DNA of 64,000 bases from positions 1 to 64,000 of IMG/VR virus record IMGVR_UViG_3300042895_000198. The stretch is one strand, 5' to 3'. Shown here in pieces: positions 49,592 through 57,746 of this stretch. The stretch is from a virus. The translations under genes and the position numbers were made by a program. How positions within the stretch are numbered: the first letter of the stretch is position 1; every line of letters begins with the position of its first letter. Under the pieces are notes generated by a model that saw only the letters and a list, made by a program, of their open reading frames with translations, was not told where the DNA came from and ran no database searches.

Positions 49592-50275
49592 ATGGATTTA
49601 AAAGAATACTGGCTAAACAACAACGGCAAAAAGATTACAAAGTGGACTCATTACTTTTGGGTATATGACCGACACTTTGCGGCACTACGAGATAAACCAA
49701 TTAAGATGTTGGAGATTGGTGTATTGAATGGTGGTTCATTGGAAATGTGGAAGAAATACTTCCATCCTGATAGTACAATCGTAGGTATTGATATTACACC
49801 TAGTTGTAAAGACTTTGAAGATGCTGAGAATAATGTTCATGTCCGCATCGGTGACCAATCTGATCCAGAATTCTTACAAAGCCTTGTAGATGAATTTGGT
49901 GAGTTTGATTTGGTTTTGGATGATGGCAGTCACCATGTTGACCATGTGAACAAAACATTCCAGTCCTTGTATCCAAAGATTGCTAAAGATGGTGTTTACT
50001 TCATTGAAGATACACATGCGGCATATTGGAATTCTCATGGAGGTTCTATTGACCATCCAGATTCAATCAACAATGTGGCCAAGACCATGATTGATAAGTT
50101 GAATGCAGACCACACCAAAGGTCAAATTGCACCAGATTTCTTCACACATGAAACAAAGTGCATGTCGTGTTATGATAGTATTGTGGTGTTTGAGCGTGGT
50201 AATGTGGGTGCTAAAATTCCACAAGAGTATGGTGGACCAAAATCTGATGAGGTTTTGATTATCAGAACTCACTAA
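49592..50275 (+). CDS. Class I SAM-dependent methyltransferase
   Basis: This 227-residue protein has the SAM-binding glycine motif KMLEIGVLNGGSLEMW, the acidic ribose ligand in TIVGIDITPSCKD, and LVLDDGSHHVDHVNKTF, the metal/catalytic block of CmcI- and macrocin-type O-methyltransferases. GVYFIEDTHAAYW follows as in that group. It would methylate a sugar hydroxyl. It closes the glycan island; a pair of CTAAATA boxes at its end leads into the next late group. Confidence 0.85.
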   Translation: MDLKEYWLNNNGKKITKWTHYFWVYDRHFAALRDKPIKMLEIGVLNGGSLEMWKKYFHPDSTIVGIDITPSCKDFEDAENNVHVRIGDQSDPEFLQSLVDEFGEFDLVLDDGSHHVDHVNKTFQSLYPKIAKDGVYFIEDTHAAYWNSHGGSIDHPDSINNVAKTMIDKLNADHTKGQIAPDFFTHETKCMSCYDSIVVFERGNVGAKIPQEYGGPKSDEVLIIRTH

Positions 50276-50285
50276 ATACTAAATA
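50272..50285 (+). promoter_or_regulatory. Tandem late-promoter-like boxes
   Basis: CTAAATA occurs twice back to back (50272-50278 and 50279-50285), close to the TATAAATA late consensus, about 31 nt before the ATG at 50316. The same box occurs once at 966-972, upstream of the exact box for gp18. Confidence 0.4.
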
Positions 50286-50315
50286 AGACATTAACAACTG
50301 CTGCAGAGGCGGGAC

Positions 50316-52502
50316 ATGAAATTTAGAGAATTTATTACTGAGAATAAAGAGAAACATGCGGTCATGGCGTTTGGCCGTATGAATCCACCTACAACCGGAC
50401 ATGAAGTCTTGGTCAATAAGGTTAAATCGGTTGCAAAACAAGTTGGTGGTTCCCATCACATCATTCTGTCTCATTCACAAGATGCCGCTAAGAATCCTCT
50501 TACTGCGGCACAAAAAGTAAAACATGCCAAAAGGTTCTTTCCAGATACAAACATATCTGTTGCAACCAAAGAAGAACCAAACTTCCTAACACAAGCAGCC
50601 AAGTTACACAAACAAGGTGTAACACATCTACACATGGTCGCAGGCGCTGACCGTACCGCAGAGTACCACAAACTGTTGCACAAATACAACGGGACACATG
50701 AAGGTGCTCTTTTCAACTTCAAAAAGATAACTGTACATAACGCAGGTGAACGTGACCCTGATGCTGAAGGTACAGAAGGCATGTCCGCTTCAAAGATGCG
50801 TAAACATGCAGGCTCTGGTAATTTTGATGACTTTAAACAAGGCATTCCAAAACATGTGCCAGAACACCATGCGAAAGAATTATTCCGTGATGTTCGTAAA
50901 GGCATGAGCATTAAAGAGTCTATTGACCTTAACGAAGAATTTGAAATTCTTTTGGAAGGCGTACACGACCAATCCATCTTCAAAGCTATCTTCTTAGCAG
51001 GTGGTCCTGGTTCTGGTAAAGATTATGTGTTAGACAATACACTTGATGGTCAAGGTTTAACAGAAATTAATTCAGACAAGGCACTTGAGTTCTTAATGGA
51101 CAAAGAAGGTCTTGATAAGATGATGCCTGTTGGCGAAACAGAGAAACGTGACTTTGTTCGTGGTCGTGCAAAGAACATTACAGAGTTGCGTCAACAACTT
51201 GCACTATTAGGTCGCAATGGTTTGATTATCAATGGTACAGGTGATGATGTAGCTAAAACAAAACGCATCAAAGACCAATTAGAAAAACTTGGTTACGATA
51301 CTGCCATGTTGTTGGTGAATACAAGAGATGATATCTCCGCTCAAAGAAATATTGAACGTGGCCAACGTGGTGGTCGTGCGGTACCAGAACCAATTCGTAA
51401 AGAAAAGTGGGATAGTGTACAGTTAGCACGTACTGAATATGCTCAAATGTTTGGTGATAAGTATAAAGAATTTGATAACTCTGAAGACTTGAGGCAAGCT
51501 GATCCTGAAACAGTTAAGGCAAAGAAGTCTGAGCTGTTACAATTATATACAGGTTTTAAAGAATTCGTTTCTACACCACCACAGTCAGAAGAATCTAAAT
51601 TTTGGGTTGCTAATGAGTTGGATAAGAAAGACACTTTACCAGTTCAAACTGATGGTGCTGAACAACTGCCTGCGTCTGATGATGCAACTGGTGAAGAAGC
51701 TAGAAAACTCGGTCTACAATACTATGGTTTTGGTAGATATGGCAGAAATGGTAAAGTTACACATCGTTCTGTACATGGTCAATTGGTTTTGGTCAATAAA
51801 GAAGAACCAAAACAACCAAAGATTCCTGTGAGTAGTTCATCACAGAAACCTGTTAAACCGGTTGTTAAAGAATCATCTGATTTGATATATGAAGATGGTT
51901 TGTTACGAGACAAGGCCGGTAAATTGCGTGTCTTCATGCTTAGAAATACTGCAGCAAAAGAAGCACACACTAAAAATGGAACCATTATTAAACACAATAA
52001 TGGTTATGTTGTTAAACTTAATGGAGAAAATAAAAATGCTAAATTATCTGAAGAAATTATTTCAAACCAAACCAAAAGAACAAGCTCCTTTGGTGAGTCC
52101 AGTTCTGGAAGAAATCGTAGTACCGGTGCCAGTGATAGAACCAACACCGGAACCAGTGCCAGTTCCAGTACAGGAAGTTGTTGTGGAACCAGCACCTGCA
52201 CCTGTGACACCAAGCCAACCACCGAAGAAACAACCCGTAGCAAAATCACACTTGCAGAAATCCGCACCCGCCAAAAAGAAAAAGTAATTGAGTCTATCAA
52301 TAATGGTGAATCTGGTCTTTCGATGGCTGCATCTGGTGAGAACCTTGGCCGTGATACAACAAGAATTAAGACACTAAAGAAACCATTAGAAGAACTGACT
52401 GGCGATGAAACAACCATGAGTATCGGTGACCAAAAAGAAGGCGAACTGAAACGAATTGGTATTAATCTTAAAACATTTAAATCTAAAAAGGTTATAGGAT
52501 GA
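50316..52502 (+). CDS. Nucleotidyltransferase / P-loop fusion with capsid-targeting-like N-terminus
   Basis: The 728-residue protein starts MKFREFITENKEK, with ITE as a possible gp21 site. Residues 17-165 form a cytidylyltransferase-like domain: FGRMNPPTTGHE (TxGH motif) and GMSASKMRK (SxSxxR-like second motif), as in NMN/FAD-type adenylyltransferases. Residues 220-400 form a P-loop domain with LAGGPGSGKDY at 227-237 and a later NGTGDDVAKTKR block, like zeta-toxin or polynucleotide kinases. Residues 540-640 are low complexity, unusually Ser/Thr/Cys-rich, and overlap a second open frame. The C-terminal 90 residues look folded again. The substrate is unknown. Confidence 0.72.
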   Translation: MKFREFITENKEKHAVMAFGRMNPPTTGHEVLVNKVKSVAKQVGGSHHIILSHSQDAAKNPLTAAQKVKHAKRFFPDTNISVATKEEPNFLTQAAKLHKQGVTHLHMVAGADRTAEYHKLLHKYNGTHEGALFNFKKITVHNAGERDPDAEGTEGMSASKMRKHAGSGNFDDFKQGIPKHVPEHHAKELFRDVRKGMSIKESIDLNEEFEILLEGVHDQSIFKAIFLAGGPGSGKDYVLDNTLDGQGLTEINSDKALEFLMDKEGLDKMMPVGETEKRDFVRGRAKNITELRQQLALLGRNGLIINGTGDDVAKTKRIKDQLEKLGYDTAMLLVNTRDDISAQRNIERGQRGGRAVPEPIRKEKWDSVQLARTEYAQMFGDKYKEFDNSEDLRQADPETVKAKKSELLQLYTGFKEFVSTPPQSEESKFWVANELDKKDTLPVQTDGAEQLPASDDATGEEARKLGLQYYGFGRYGRNGKVTHRSVHGQLVLVNKEEPKQPKIPVSSSSQKPVKPVVKESSDLIYEDGLLRDKAGKLRVFMLRNTAAKEAHTKNGTIIKHNNGYVVKLNGENKNAKLSEEIISNQTKRTSSFGESSSGRNRSTGASDRTNTGTSASSSTGSCCGTSTCTCDTKPTTEETTRSKITLAEIRTRQKEKVIESINNGESGLSMAASGENLGRDTTRIKTLKKPLEELTGDETTMSIGDQKEGELKRIGINLKTFKSKKVIG
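52036..52287 (+). CDS. Possible nested gene: Pro/Val-rich small protein in an alternative frame
   Basis: An 83-codon frame lies wholly inside the nucleotidyltransferase/P-loop gene in the +1 frame. It starts MLNYLKKLFQTKPKEQ, with GGAG at 52023-52026 nine bases upstream, has a PVPVIEPTPEPVPVPVQE repeat region and ends in a Lys-rich tail. Its codons are those usual in this genome (cca, gta, gaa), whereas the main frame here needs many acc, agt and tgc codons. This favours real coding in this frame, either as a nested gene or because the main reading frame is shifted twice. Confidence 0.45.
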   Translation: MLNYLKKLFQTKPKEQAPLVSPVLEEIVVPVPVIEPTPEPVPVPVQEVVVEPAPAPVTPSQPPKKQPVAKSHLQKSAPAKKKK

Positions 52503-52792
52503 AATCATTTAAAGCATTCATAACAGAAACGCCTGCTTGGACACGTAAAGAGGGCAAGAACCCTGAAGGTGGTTTAAACCGCAAGGGTATTGAATCTTAT
52601 CGCCGTGAAAATCCAGGTTCTAAACTATCGATGGCAGTTACAACTAAGCCATCAAAATTGAAGCCTGGTTCTAAGGCCGCAAATCGTAGAAAATCATTCT
52701 GTGCTCGTATGGGCGGCATGGAAGGCCCAATGAAAAAACCTAATGGTGAACCAACTCGCAAAGCCCTTGCACTCAAAAAATGGAATTGCTAA
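52499..52792 (+). CDS. DUF6321-like small basic protein with capsid-targeting-like N-terminus
   Basis: This 97-residue basic protein begins MKSFKAFITETPAW, with ITE as a possible gp21 site. The rest (WTRKEGKNPEGGLNRKGIES, then GSKAANRRKSFCARMGGMEG and GEPTRKALALKKWNC) is a compact Gly/Lys/Arg-rich domain of the kind named DUF6321 in phages. Two Cys (SFCARM and the final NC) could bind metal. It overlaps the upstream gene by four bases. A head-internal, DNA-binding role is plausible from its charge and N-terminus. Confidence 0.65.
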   Translation: MKSFKAFITETPAWTRKEGKNPEGGLNRKGIESYRRENPGSKLSMAVTTKPSKLKPGSKAANRRKSFCARMGGMEGPMKKPNGEPTRKALALKKWNC

Positions 52793-53395
52793 ATGTCAAC
52801 TAACACAACATTCAAAATCTTTACCGACAAAATGGGCGGTACAAGAGCCAACACATATATTGGTACAACTGGTGAAGTATTTTATGATGTAGACGGCACA
52901 TCAGCAATGAGGCTATCTAATGGCGTAACACCTGGTGGTATACCATTTGGCGTTTCTTCTGTTAGTGCATCATATGCTCCTGAATTTAAAACTGTTTCTG
53001 GTAATACGTTACCTGGTACCGTAACAACTGGCGCTTATGTTAAACAAGGTGCAATTGTTCATTTTAGAGTCAATGTTAATTTTGCAAATACATCAGATTT
53101 TGGAAGTGCTAGTCAATATAAACTAACATTGCCTTTTCCTGCGGCAGCAACAGTAACAATTCGTGGTGGATCATTGCACAGTAAACCTGCTAATCCAGCA
53201 AACAATGCAATATATCACATTGCTGGAATTACTGACATTGAAGAACCTGCTTCTTCAAATACGGAGATGTTACTTTATTATTCTGGTAGTACAACAGACT
53301 TAGCATGGAAATCAACTACGCCAGTTAATGCAACATCAAATGTTAGCCATTTTGATATTAGTGGTGCTTATGAAACGTCATCACTAACCGTATAA
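52793..53395 (+). CDS. Probable virion protein with fibre-like N-terminal motif
   Basis: This 200-residue protein starts directly at the previous stop. Residues 12-50 (GGTRANTYIGTTGEVFYDVD, then SAMRLSNGVTPGGIPFG) match a repeat found in tail fibre and baseplate proteins of aquatic phages, where it usually reads GEIxxDxxTxxLRxxDGxTPGG. The rest is beta-rich (VHFRVNVNFANTSDFG; YKLTLPFPAAATVTIRGG) and looks like a jelly-roll or fibre tip domain. It may bind host glycans. Confidence 0.65.
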   Translation: MSTNTTFKIFTDKMGGTRANTYIGTTGEVFYDVDGTSAMRLSNGVTPGGIPFGVSSVSASYAPEFKTVSGNTLPGTVTTGAYVKQGAIVHFRVNVNFANTSDFGSASQYKLTLPFPAAATVTIRGGSLHSKPANPANNAIYHIAGITDIEEPASSNTEMLLYYSGSTTDLAWKSTTPVNATSNVSHFDISGAYETSSLTV

Positions 53396-53424
53396 TTTAA
53401 TAAAAACAAAAACAGGAGAAACTC

Positions 53425-54966
53425 ATGTATTCAGATAACAAACAAATTCGTGATGTAGCAGATGTTGCTGCACGAATCATGGCTGGTTTACCACCACTTG
53501 AAGAAAAATTGCATCCAAATCAACAAAAGATTGATGTGGTTGACGATGAAAAGATTGATGGTAAAGATTTTGCCAAACTTCGTAAGATGAAGAAGGAAGA
53601 AATCGAGATTGAAGAAGAAAGTCATCAATCTAAGACTACAATGAAACACATTCCAAATCCAACACCTGCACAAAAACAAGCAGCTAAAGATATTAAACCC
53701 GGCGTTGGCGGTTATCGTGACCGTATTGATATGCTTAAAAGTGCCGGCGTTAAAGAGGAAGTTGAAGCAATCGATGAAGTTAAGATGGCTGATTTGCCAT
53801 CAACTAAAGTTCAAGGTCGTGCATATGGTTCATCTAAACCAGAAGCAAGTGCATTTGATGTACTAAAAGGACCAAAAGATAAAGAATTGAAATCTATTGA
53901 GTCTGAGAAGAAGAAAAAGAAAATGTCTGAAATGGTTGCCACATATAAAGATGGCGGCATGAAGGCATTCTTTGAGTCTATTGAGAAAGAGGAAATGATT
54001 TCTGAAGAACCTGATTCTGCTCAATTTGCAAAAGAATTGGAAGACCAAAAGAAACGTGCAGCTGGTACTAAACCACAAGCTGAAGTTGCTAAACCATCCG
54101 TTCAAGCAGTTCAACAAGAAAGAATTGAAATTACCGATGAAATGATTTTTGAAGTTCTTGAAAATGCTGGTATTGATTTTGAATCATTGAGTGATGATGA
54201 ATTGCAAATAGCTGCAAATGAGGCATATGAAGTTCTTCATGAAATTTCAACAAAGACTTTAGCTAAAGCCGCTAGTGCTGCTTCTGACCCTGATGCAGAC
54301 TATCATTATGGTAAGTCACACGACCCGCAAAAGTTTGCAGACCATGCTAAAAAGACTAAAGATGCAAAATCAGCAGCTGCTGTTCAAGGTGCCGCTGATG
54401 CGAAAGGCCACTATACAAGACCAGGGCATAGTCTTGGGTCCTATGATAAACTTGCACACAGAACTCCTGCTCGTGTGACTGGTGTTGGAAAAGCAAATAA
54501 ACAAGATGTTAACAAATTAAAAAAGAGTATAAGTCTAAATGCTGAAGCAACTGAACAAGACATTTACGTTATCGATGCAGATTTGGCTAATGGTGTAGAT
54601 GCTGTTAACATTGAAGAACGTACATTGACTGCCGGTGAGACAAAGAAGAAAGAAGAAATTGTTAAATCTATGAAAAAAGGTTTGGCAGGTTTCAAAGAGC
54701 GTTATGGTGACCGTGCTAAGAATGTCATGTATGCAACCGCCACTAAAAATGCCATGAAAGAAGAAAAAGAAGACCATCATCAAAAAGGTTACGACCATGT
54801 GCGTGAGCCTATTTCTGATGAACCATATCTCGATAATGCTCGTGTAAGATTTAACGAATTAAAAAAACAAAATCCTCATAAAAAAGGATCTCAAGAGCAC
54901 AAAGATTGGCATTCTGGAGCATCAGCTGCATATGAAGAACATAAAGACATATTAAGAGGCAAATAA
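53425..54966 (+). CDS. Lys/Glu-rich probable head-internal or virion protein
   Basis: This 513-residue protein is highly charged and mostly disordered or helical. Recognisable pieces are IPNPTPAQKQAAKDIKPGVGG, an acidic helix EITDEMIFEVLENAGIDFESL, the repeat-like EISTKTLAKAASAASDPDAD, and ERTLTAGETKKKEEIVKSMKKGLAGFKERYG followed by RAKNVMYATATKNAMKE. The last block recurs in many phage proteins of this kind. AGGAG precedes the ATG at 53425. It shares the (L)xE(L/I)S..TL repeat with the next protein, so the two probably interact or work in the same place. Confidence 0.6.
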   Translation: MYSDNKQIRDVADVAARIMAGLPPLEEKLHPNQQKIDVVDDEKIDGKDFAKLRKMKKEEIEIEEESHQSKTTMKHIPNPTPAQKQAAKDIKPGVGGYRDRIDMLKSAGVKEEVEAIDEVKMADLPSTKVQGRAYGSSKPEASAFDVLKGPKDKELKSIESEKKKKKMSEMVATYKDGGMKAFFESIEKEEMISEEPDSAQFAKELEDQKKRAAGTKPQAEVAKPSVQAVQQERIEITDEMIFEVLENAGIDFESLSDDELQIAANEAYEVLHEISTKTLAKAASAASDPDADYHYGKSHDPQKFADHAKKTKDAKSAAAVQGAADAKGHYTRPGHSLGSYDKLAHRTPARVTGVGKANKQDVNKLKKSISLNAEATEQDIYVIDADLANGVDAVNIEERTLTAGETKKKEEIVKSMKKGLAGFKERYGDRAKNVMYATATKNAMKEEKEDHHQKGYDHVREPISDEPYLDNARVRFNELKKQNPHKKGSQEHKDWHSGASAAYEEHKDILRGK

Positions 54967-56964
54967 ATGAAAACGTGGTCTGAGTTTCTTACTTTACGTG
55001 AAAGGTGTTGGCCTGGTTACAAATCTGTGCCAGGTAAAAAAGCATATTCACCTGGTTCTTGCGTAAAAGAATCTCCTACTATTGAAGAAGATTTGCGTAA
55101 ATGGTTTAGTAAAACGGATCCAAAAGGTGGTTGGAAAAGGATCAATAGTAAGGGTGAAGCAATTGGCCCTTGTGCAAGAGAACCTGGTGAACCTAAGCCT
55201 AAGTGTATGTCTAACGAAAAGAGAGCTTCTTTAAGTAAAAAAGAAAGAGCATCTGCCGTTGCGTCTAAAAGAAAACATGACCCTAATCCTGAAAGAAAGG
55301 GTCCACCAATAAATGTGTCTAACTTTGGAAAAGGAAAGATAAGCGAAGATATGGAAAACTTAAACGAAAAAAATGTACCAACAAGTCCAGAAAAATGGGC
55401 TCAGGCAAAAGCACAGGCTAAATCTAAGTTTGATGTTTACCCTTCTGCTTATGCCAATGGTTGGGCTGCAAAGAAATATAAAGCAATGGGTGGCGGTTGG
55501 AAATCAGTCAATGAAGTTAAAGAAGTTGGAGATGATCCAACTGGTGATATCCCACCTGATAATCTTGTAAGAAAAGGCACTAAGGTTGTTGCTAAGCAGA
55601 CGCAATTTGAAGAAACAGAGATGCTTGATGAACTATCTAACAATTTGTTATCTCGTTACAAATCTGCTGCTACTAAACAATCTTCAAGTCTTGGTAAAGA
55701 AATGCAATCTGATTCCAGTAAGACCAAAAAGAATACAGAACTACAGAACAAGAGGTTTTCAGGTACTATGAAAGCAACCACTAAACAATTTGCTAACGAT
55801 ATGAAAAACGAAGCTAAGGATCCTGGTGAATATGACCAAGAAGGTGACATGGCCATGACACAATTGCGTAGTATTATTTACCACGCACAAGAGTTGCATG
55901 ACCAATTAGATAAGGATGACAATCTTCCAGAGTGGGTTCAGTCTAAGATTACTTTAGCGCAAGATTATATGCAAACTGCCCATGATTACATGTACTCACA
56001 GAAGAATGTAACAGAAGAAGTTGAATTGACTGAAGGTCGTCCATCACAACGCCATCCATTGGAAGGCCATGAGTATCACAAAAAATCTGATGAGGCTTTG
56101 GTTCACATTGCTAAAGATGCACATGCAGCCGCTGAAGCAATGAAGTCACACAATCCAACTGCTGAGAACAAGTATCGTGACCAAGCCAATGATTCTGCAA
56201 CAGTAAGACACTATCGTAAGACACATGGTATGGCTGATTGGTACAAAAAGAAGTATGGTCACATAAATGAAAGTGATGCATACGATAAAGATGTTAAACC
56301 TTCTGATAAACCACATGATAAAGAAGCCGCTGCAAAGCGTGCTAAAATTGCCGCAGTAATGGCAAGAAAGAAAATGGCTAAAGAAGAAGTTGAACAATTG
56401 GATGAGTTGTCACCTAGTACCTTACAGAGTTACAAAGTTGCTGGCCACAAGAAGTATGATAGTATTAGAAATAATACTGATGCTGATTCGATGGCTAAGA
56501 AATCTAAATTGGAAAAAGGTATTAAAACTGCTCATGCCAAGCAATTTCCATCTAAACCTGCAGCACCTGCACCAAAGAAAGACCCTAATAGTCGTGGTTA
56601 CGAACAAGGTCGTTATATGGGCGACAGCGTTGAACATGATGAATCATTAATAGAGGGTGAAAGTTGGAAGGTAGATACAGGTTGGAAAAAATCTAAGTCG
56701 GATGAAGTTACAGATAAGTCTGGTGCAAAACATACAGCAATGTCTAGAGCAAAACATTTGGCCAAAATGGCTGCAAAGAAAAATGCCAATCCAACTAAGT
56801 CAATGCGTGAAGATGCAGAACCTGTTGAGAAAGAACCTGAAGAAGCACCAAAGAAAAGTCGTAAGGCTCAAATTGTTAAAGATGCTAAGAAATCTAAAAC
56901 CGCATCAGCTGATAAGTTTCAATCGGAACCAGAATTAGGTTCCACTATCACTAAAAATTATTGA
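54967..56964 (+). CDS. DUF5872-like probable virion protein with repeats and capsid-targeting-like N-terminus
   Basis: This 665-residue basic protein begins MKTWSEFLTLRERCWPGY, with LRE near the start as a possible gp21 site. Residues 14-32 and 58-80 have paired Cys (CWPGY...SPGSC and GPCAREPGEPKPKC) followed by KRASLSKKERASAVASKRK. SPEKWAQAKAQAKSKFDVYP followed by SAYANGWAAKKYKAMGGGW fits DUF5872. Two later repeats read LDELSNNLLSRYKSAATKQ (from 55624) and LDELSPSTLQSYKVAGHKK (from 56398). The rest is Lys-rich and helical. A head-internal DNA-associated role is likely. Confidence 0.62.
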   Translation: MKTWSEFLTLRERCWPGYKSVPGKKAYSPGSCVKESPTIEEDLRKWFSKTDPKGGWKRINSKGEAIGPCAREPGEPKPKCMSNEKRASLSKKERASAVASKRKHDPNPERKGPPINVSNFGKGKISEDMENLNEKNVPTSPEKWAQAKAQAKSKFDVYPSAYANGWAAKKYKAMGGGWKSVNEVKEVGDDPTGDIPPDNLVRKGTKVVAKQTQFEETEMLDELSNNLLSRYKSAATKQSSSLGKEMQSDSSKTKKNTELQNKRFSGTMKATTKQFANDMKNEAKDPGEYDQEGDMAMTQLRSIIYHAQELHDQLDKDDNLPEWVQSKITLAQDYMQTAHDYMYSQKNVTEEVELTEGRPSQRHPLEGHEYHKKSDEALVHIAKDAHAAAEAMKSHNPTAENKYRDQANDSATVRHYRKTHGMADWYKKKYGHINESDAYDKDVKPSDKPHDKEAAAKRAKIAAVMARKKMAKEEVEQLDELSPSTLQSYKVAGHKKYDSIRNNTDADSMAKKSKLEKGIKTAHAKQFPSKPAAPAPKKDPNSRGYEQGRYMGDSVEHDESLIEGESWKVDTGWKKSKSDEVTDKSGAKHTAMSRAKHLAKMAAKKNANPTKSMREDAEPVEKEPEEAPKKSRKAQIVKDAKKSKTASADKFQSEPELGSTITKNY

Positions 56965-56976
56965 GTGGTTGACAGG

Positions 56977-56984
56977 TATAAATA
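56977..56984 (+). promoter_or_regulatory. T4-type late promoter before 57016
   Basis: An exact TATAAATA box stands 31 nt before the ATG at 57016, with AGGAG at 57006-57010. Spacing is the same as at gp18. Confidence 0.8.
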
Positions 56985-57015
56985 AACAATCAAATCAGAC
57001 AAATAGGAGAACAAT

Positions 57016-57369
57016 ATGTCTTTATGGGGAAATTTAGATGCCGCTAACAATGCGCCAAAGTTTGCTGGCACTGGCGGTATCGGCTTAACAGCCAACACAC
57101 AACAATTATTTTCAAACACAACATTTGCTACAACAAGCACTTCTTTAGGTATAGCAGGCCAAGCAACTGGTGTCTTTGGCATTAGTGTTACAGAAACAGC
57201 CAACACAGGCGGCGGCAGAGCCAACACAGCTGGCGCTCATGCTGGTTGGGTAATGCGTAAAGAAGGCACTGGCGGTCGTGCTGGTCGTATTCAAACAGAA
57301 ACATTGGTTGCTATGGGCTCAATGACTGGTGACTTTGCAACTGCAAACACCACTTATCCAGGTATCTAA
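57016..57369 (+). CDS. Small Gly/Ala/Thr-rich virion protein
   Basis: This 117-residue protein begins MSLWGNLDAANNAPKFAGTG and carries SVTETANTGGGRANTAGAHA followed by GWVMRKEGTGGRAGRIQTET, a pattern common to small late proteins in aquatic T4-like phages that are found in virions. It has its own exact late promoter, consistent with a structural role in quantity. The precise location (head decoration or neck) is unknown. Its last base is the first base of the next start codon. Confidence 0.7.
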   Translation: MSLWGNLDAANNAPKFAGTGGIGLTANTQQLFSNTTFATTSTSLGIAGQATGVFGISVTETANTGGGRANTAGAHAGWVMRKEGTGGRAGRIQTETLVAMGSMTGDFATANTTYPGI

Positions 57370-57746
57370 TGCGATTCTCTGAATATATCCGTGAGATGGA
57401 AATTGGTGCGGTCTCAGGGCCTGCACCAACACCAGCACTCATGGATACAAATTTAGATAGTCTGAATAAGCGTTTGGATTATGATACTGATGAAAAGTTT
57501 TTATCTCCTGAGTCTGGTATACAAAGGATTCGTAGAGTGTTGCACTTGTATGGTTATGACATGCCAGCACTTTACGATGCCGATCCAGAAGGAGATGAGG
57601 TGGTACTCGACCTAGATACGGATTTAGGCGTGTACATTTTATATACTCTCACCGATGATAATGATTATGAGTTTTATGCTGAGATTGGCCATGAAAGTCG
57701 TATGCAAGAGCTTTTATCGGATGAGGGAGAACCAGAAGAAGAATAA
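57369..57746 (+). CDS. Acidic protein with capsid-targeting-like N-terminus, unknown
   Basis: This 125-residue acidic protein starts MRFSEYIREMEIGAV, with IRE fitting the gp21 cleavage rule. The rest is Asp/Glu-rich with a VVLDLDTDLGVYILYTL beta region. I recognise no family. It is coupled to the small virion protein by a one-base overlap and is followed directly by the 57747 gene. Confidence 0.6.
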   Translation: MRFSEYIREMEIGAVSGPAPTPALMDTNLDSLNKRLDYDTDEKFLSPESGIQRIRRVLHLYGYDMPALYDADPEGDEVVLDLDTDLGVYILYTLTDDNDYEFYAEIGHESRMQELLSDEGEPEEE

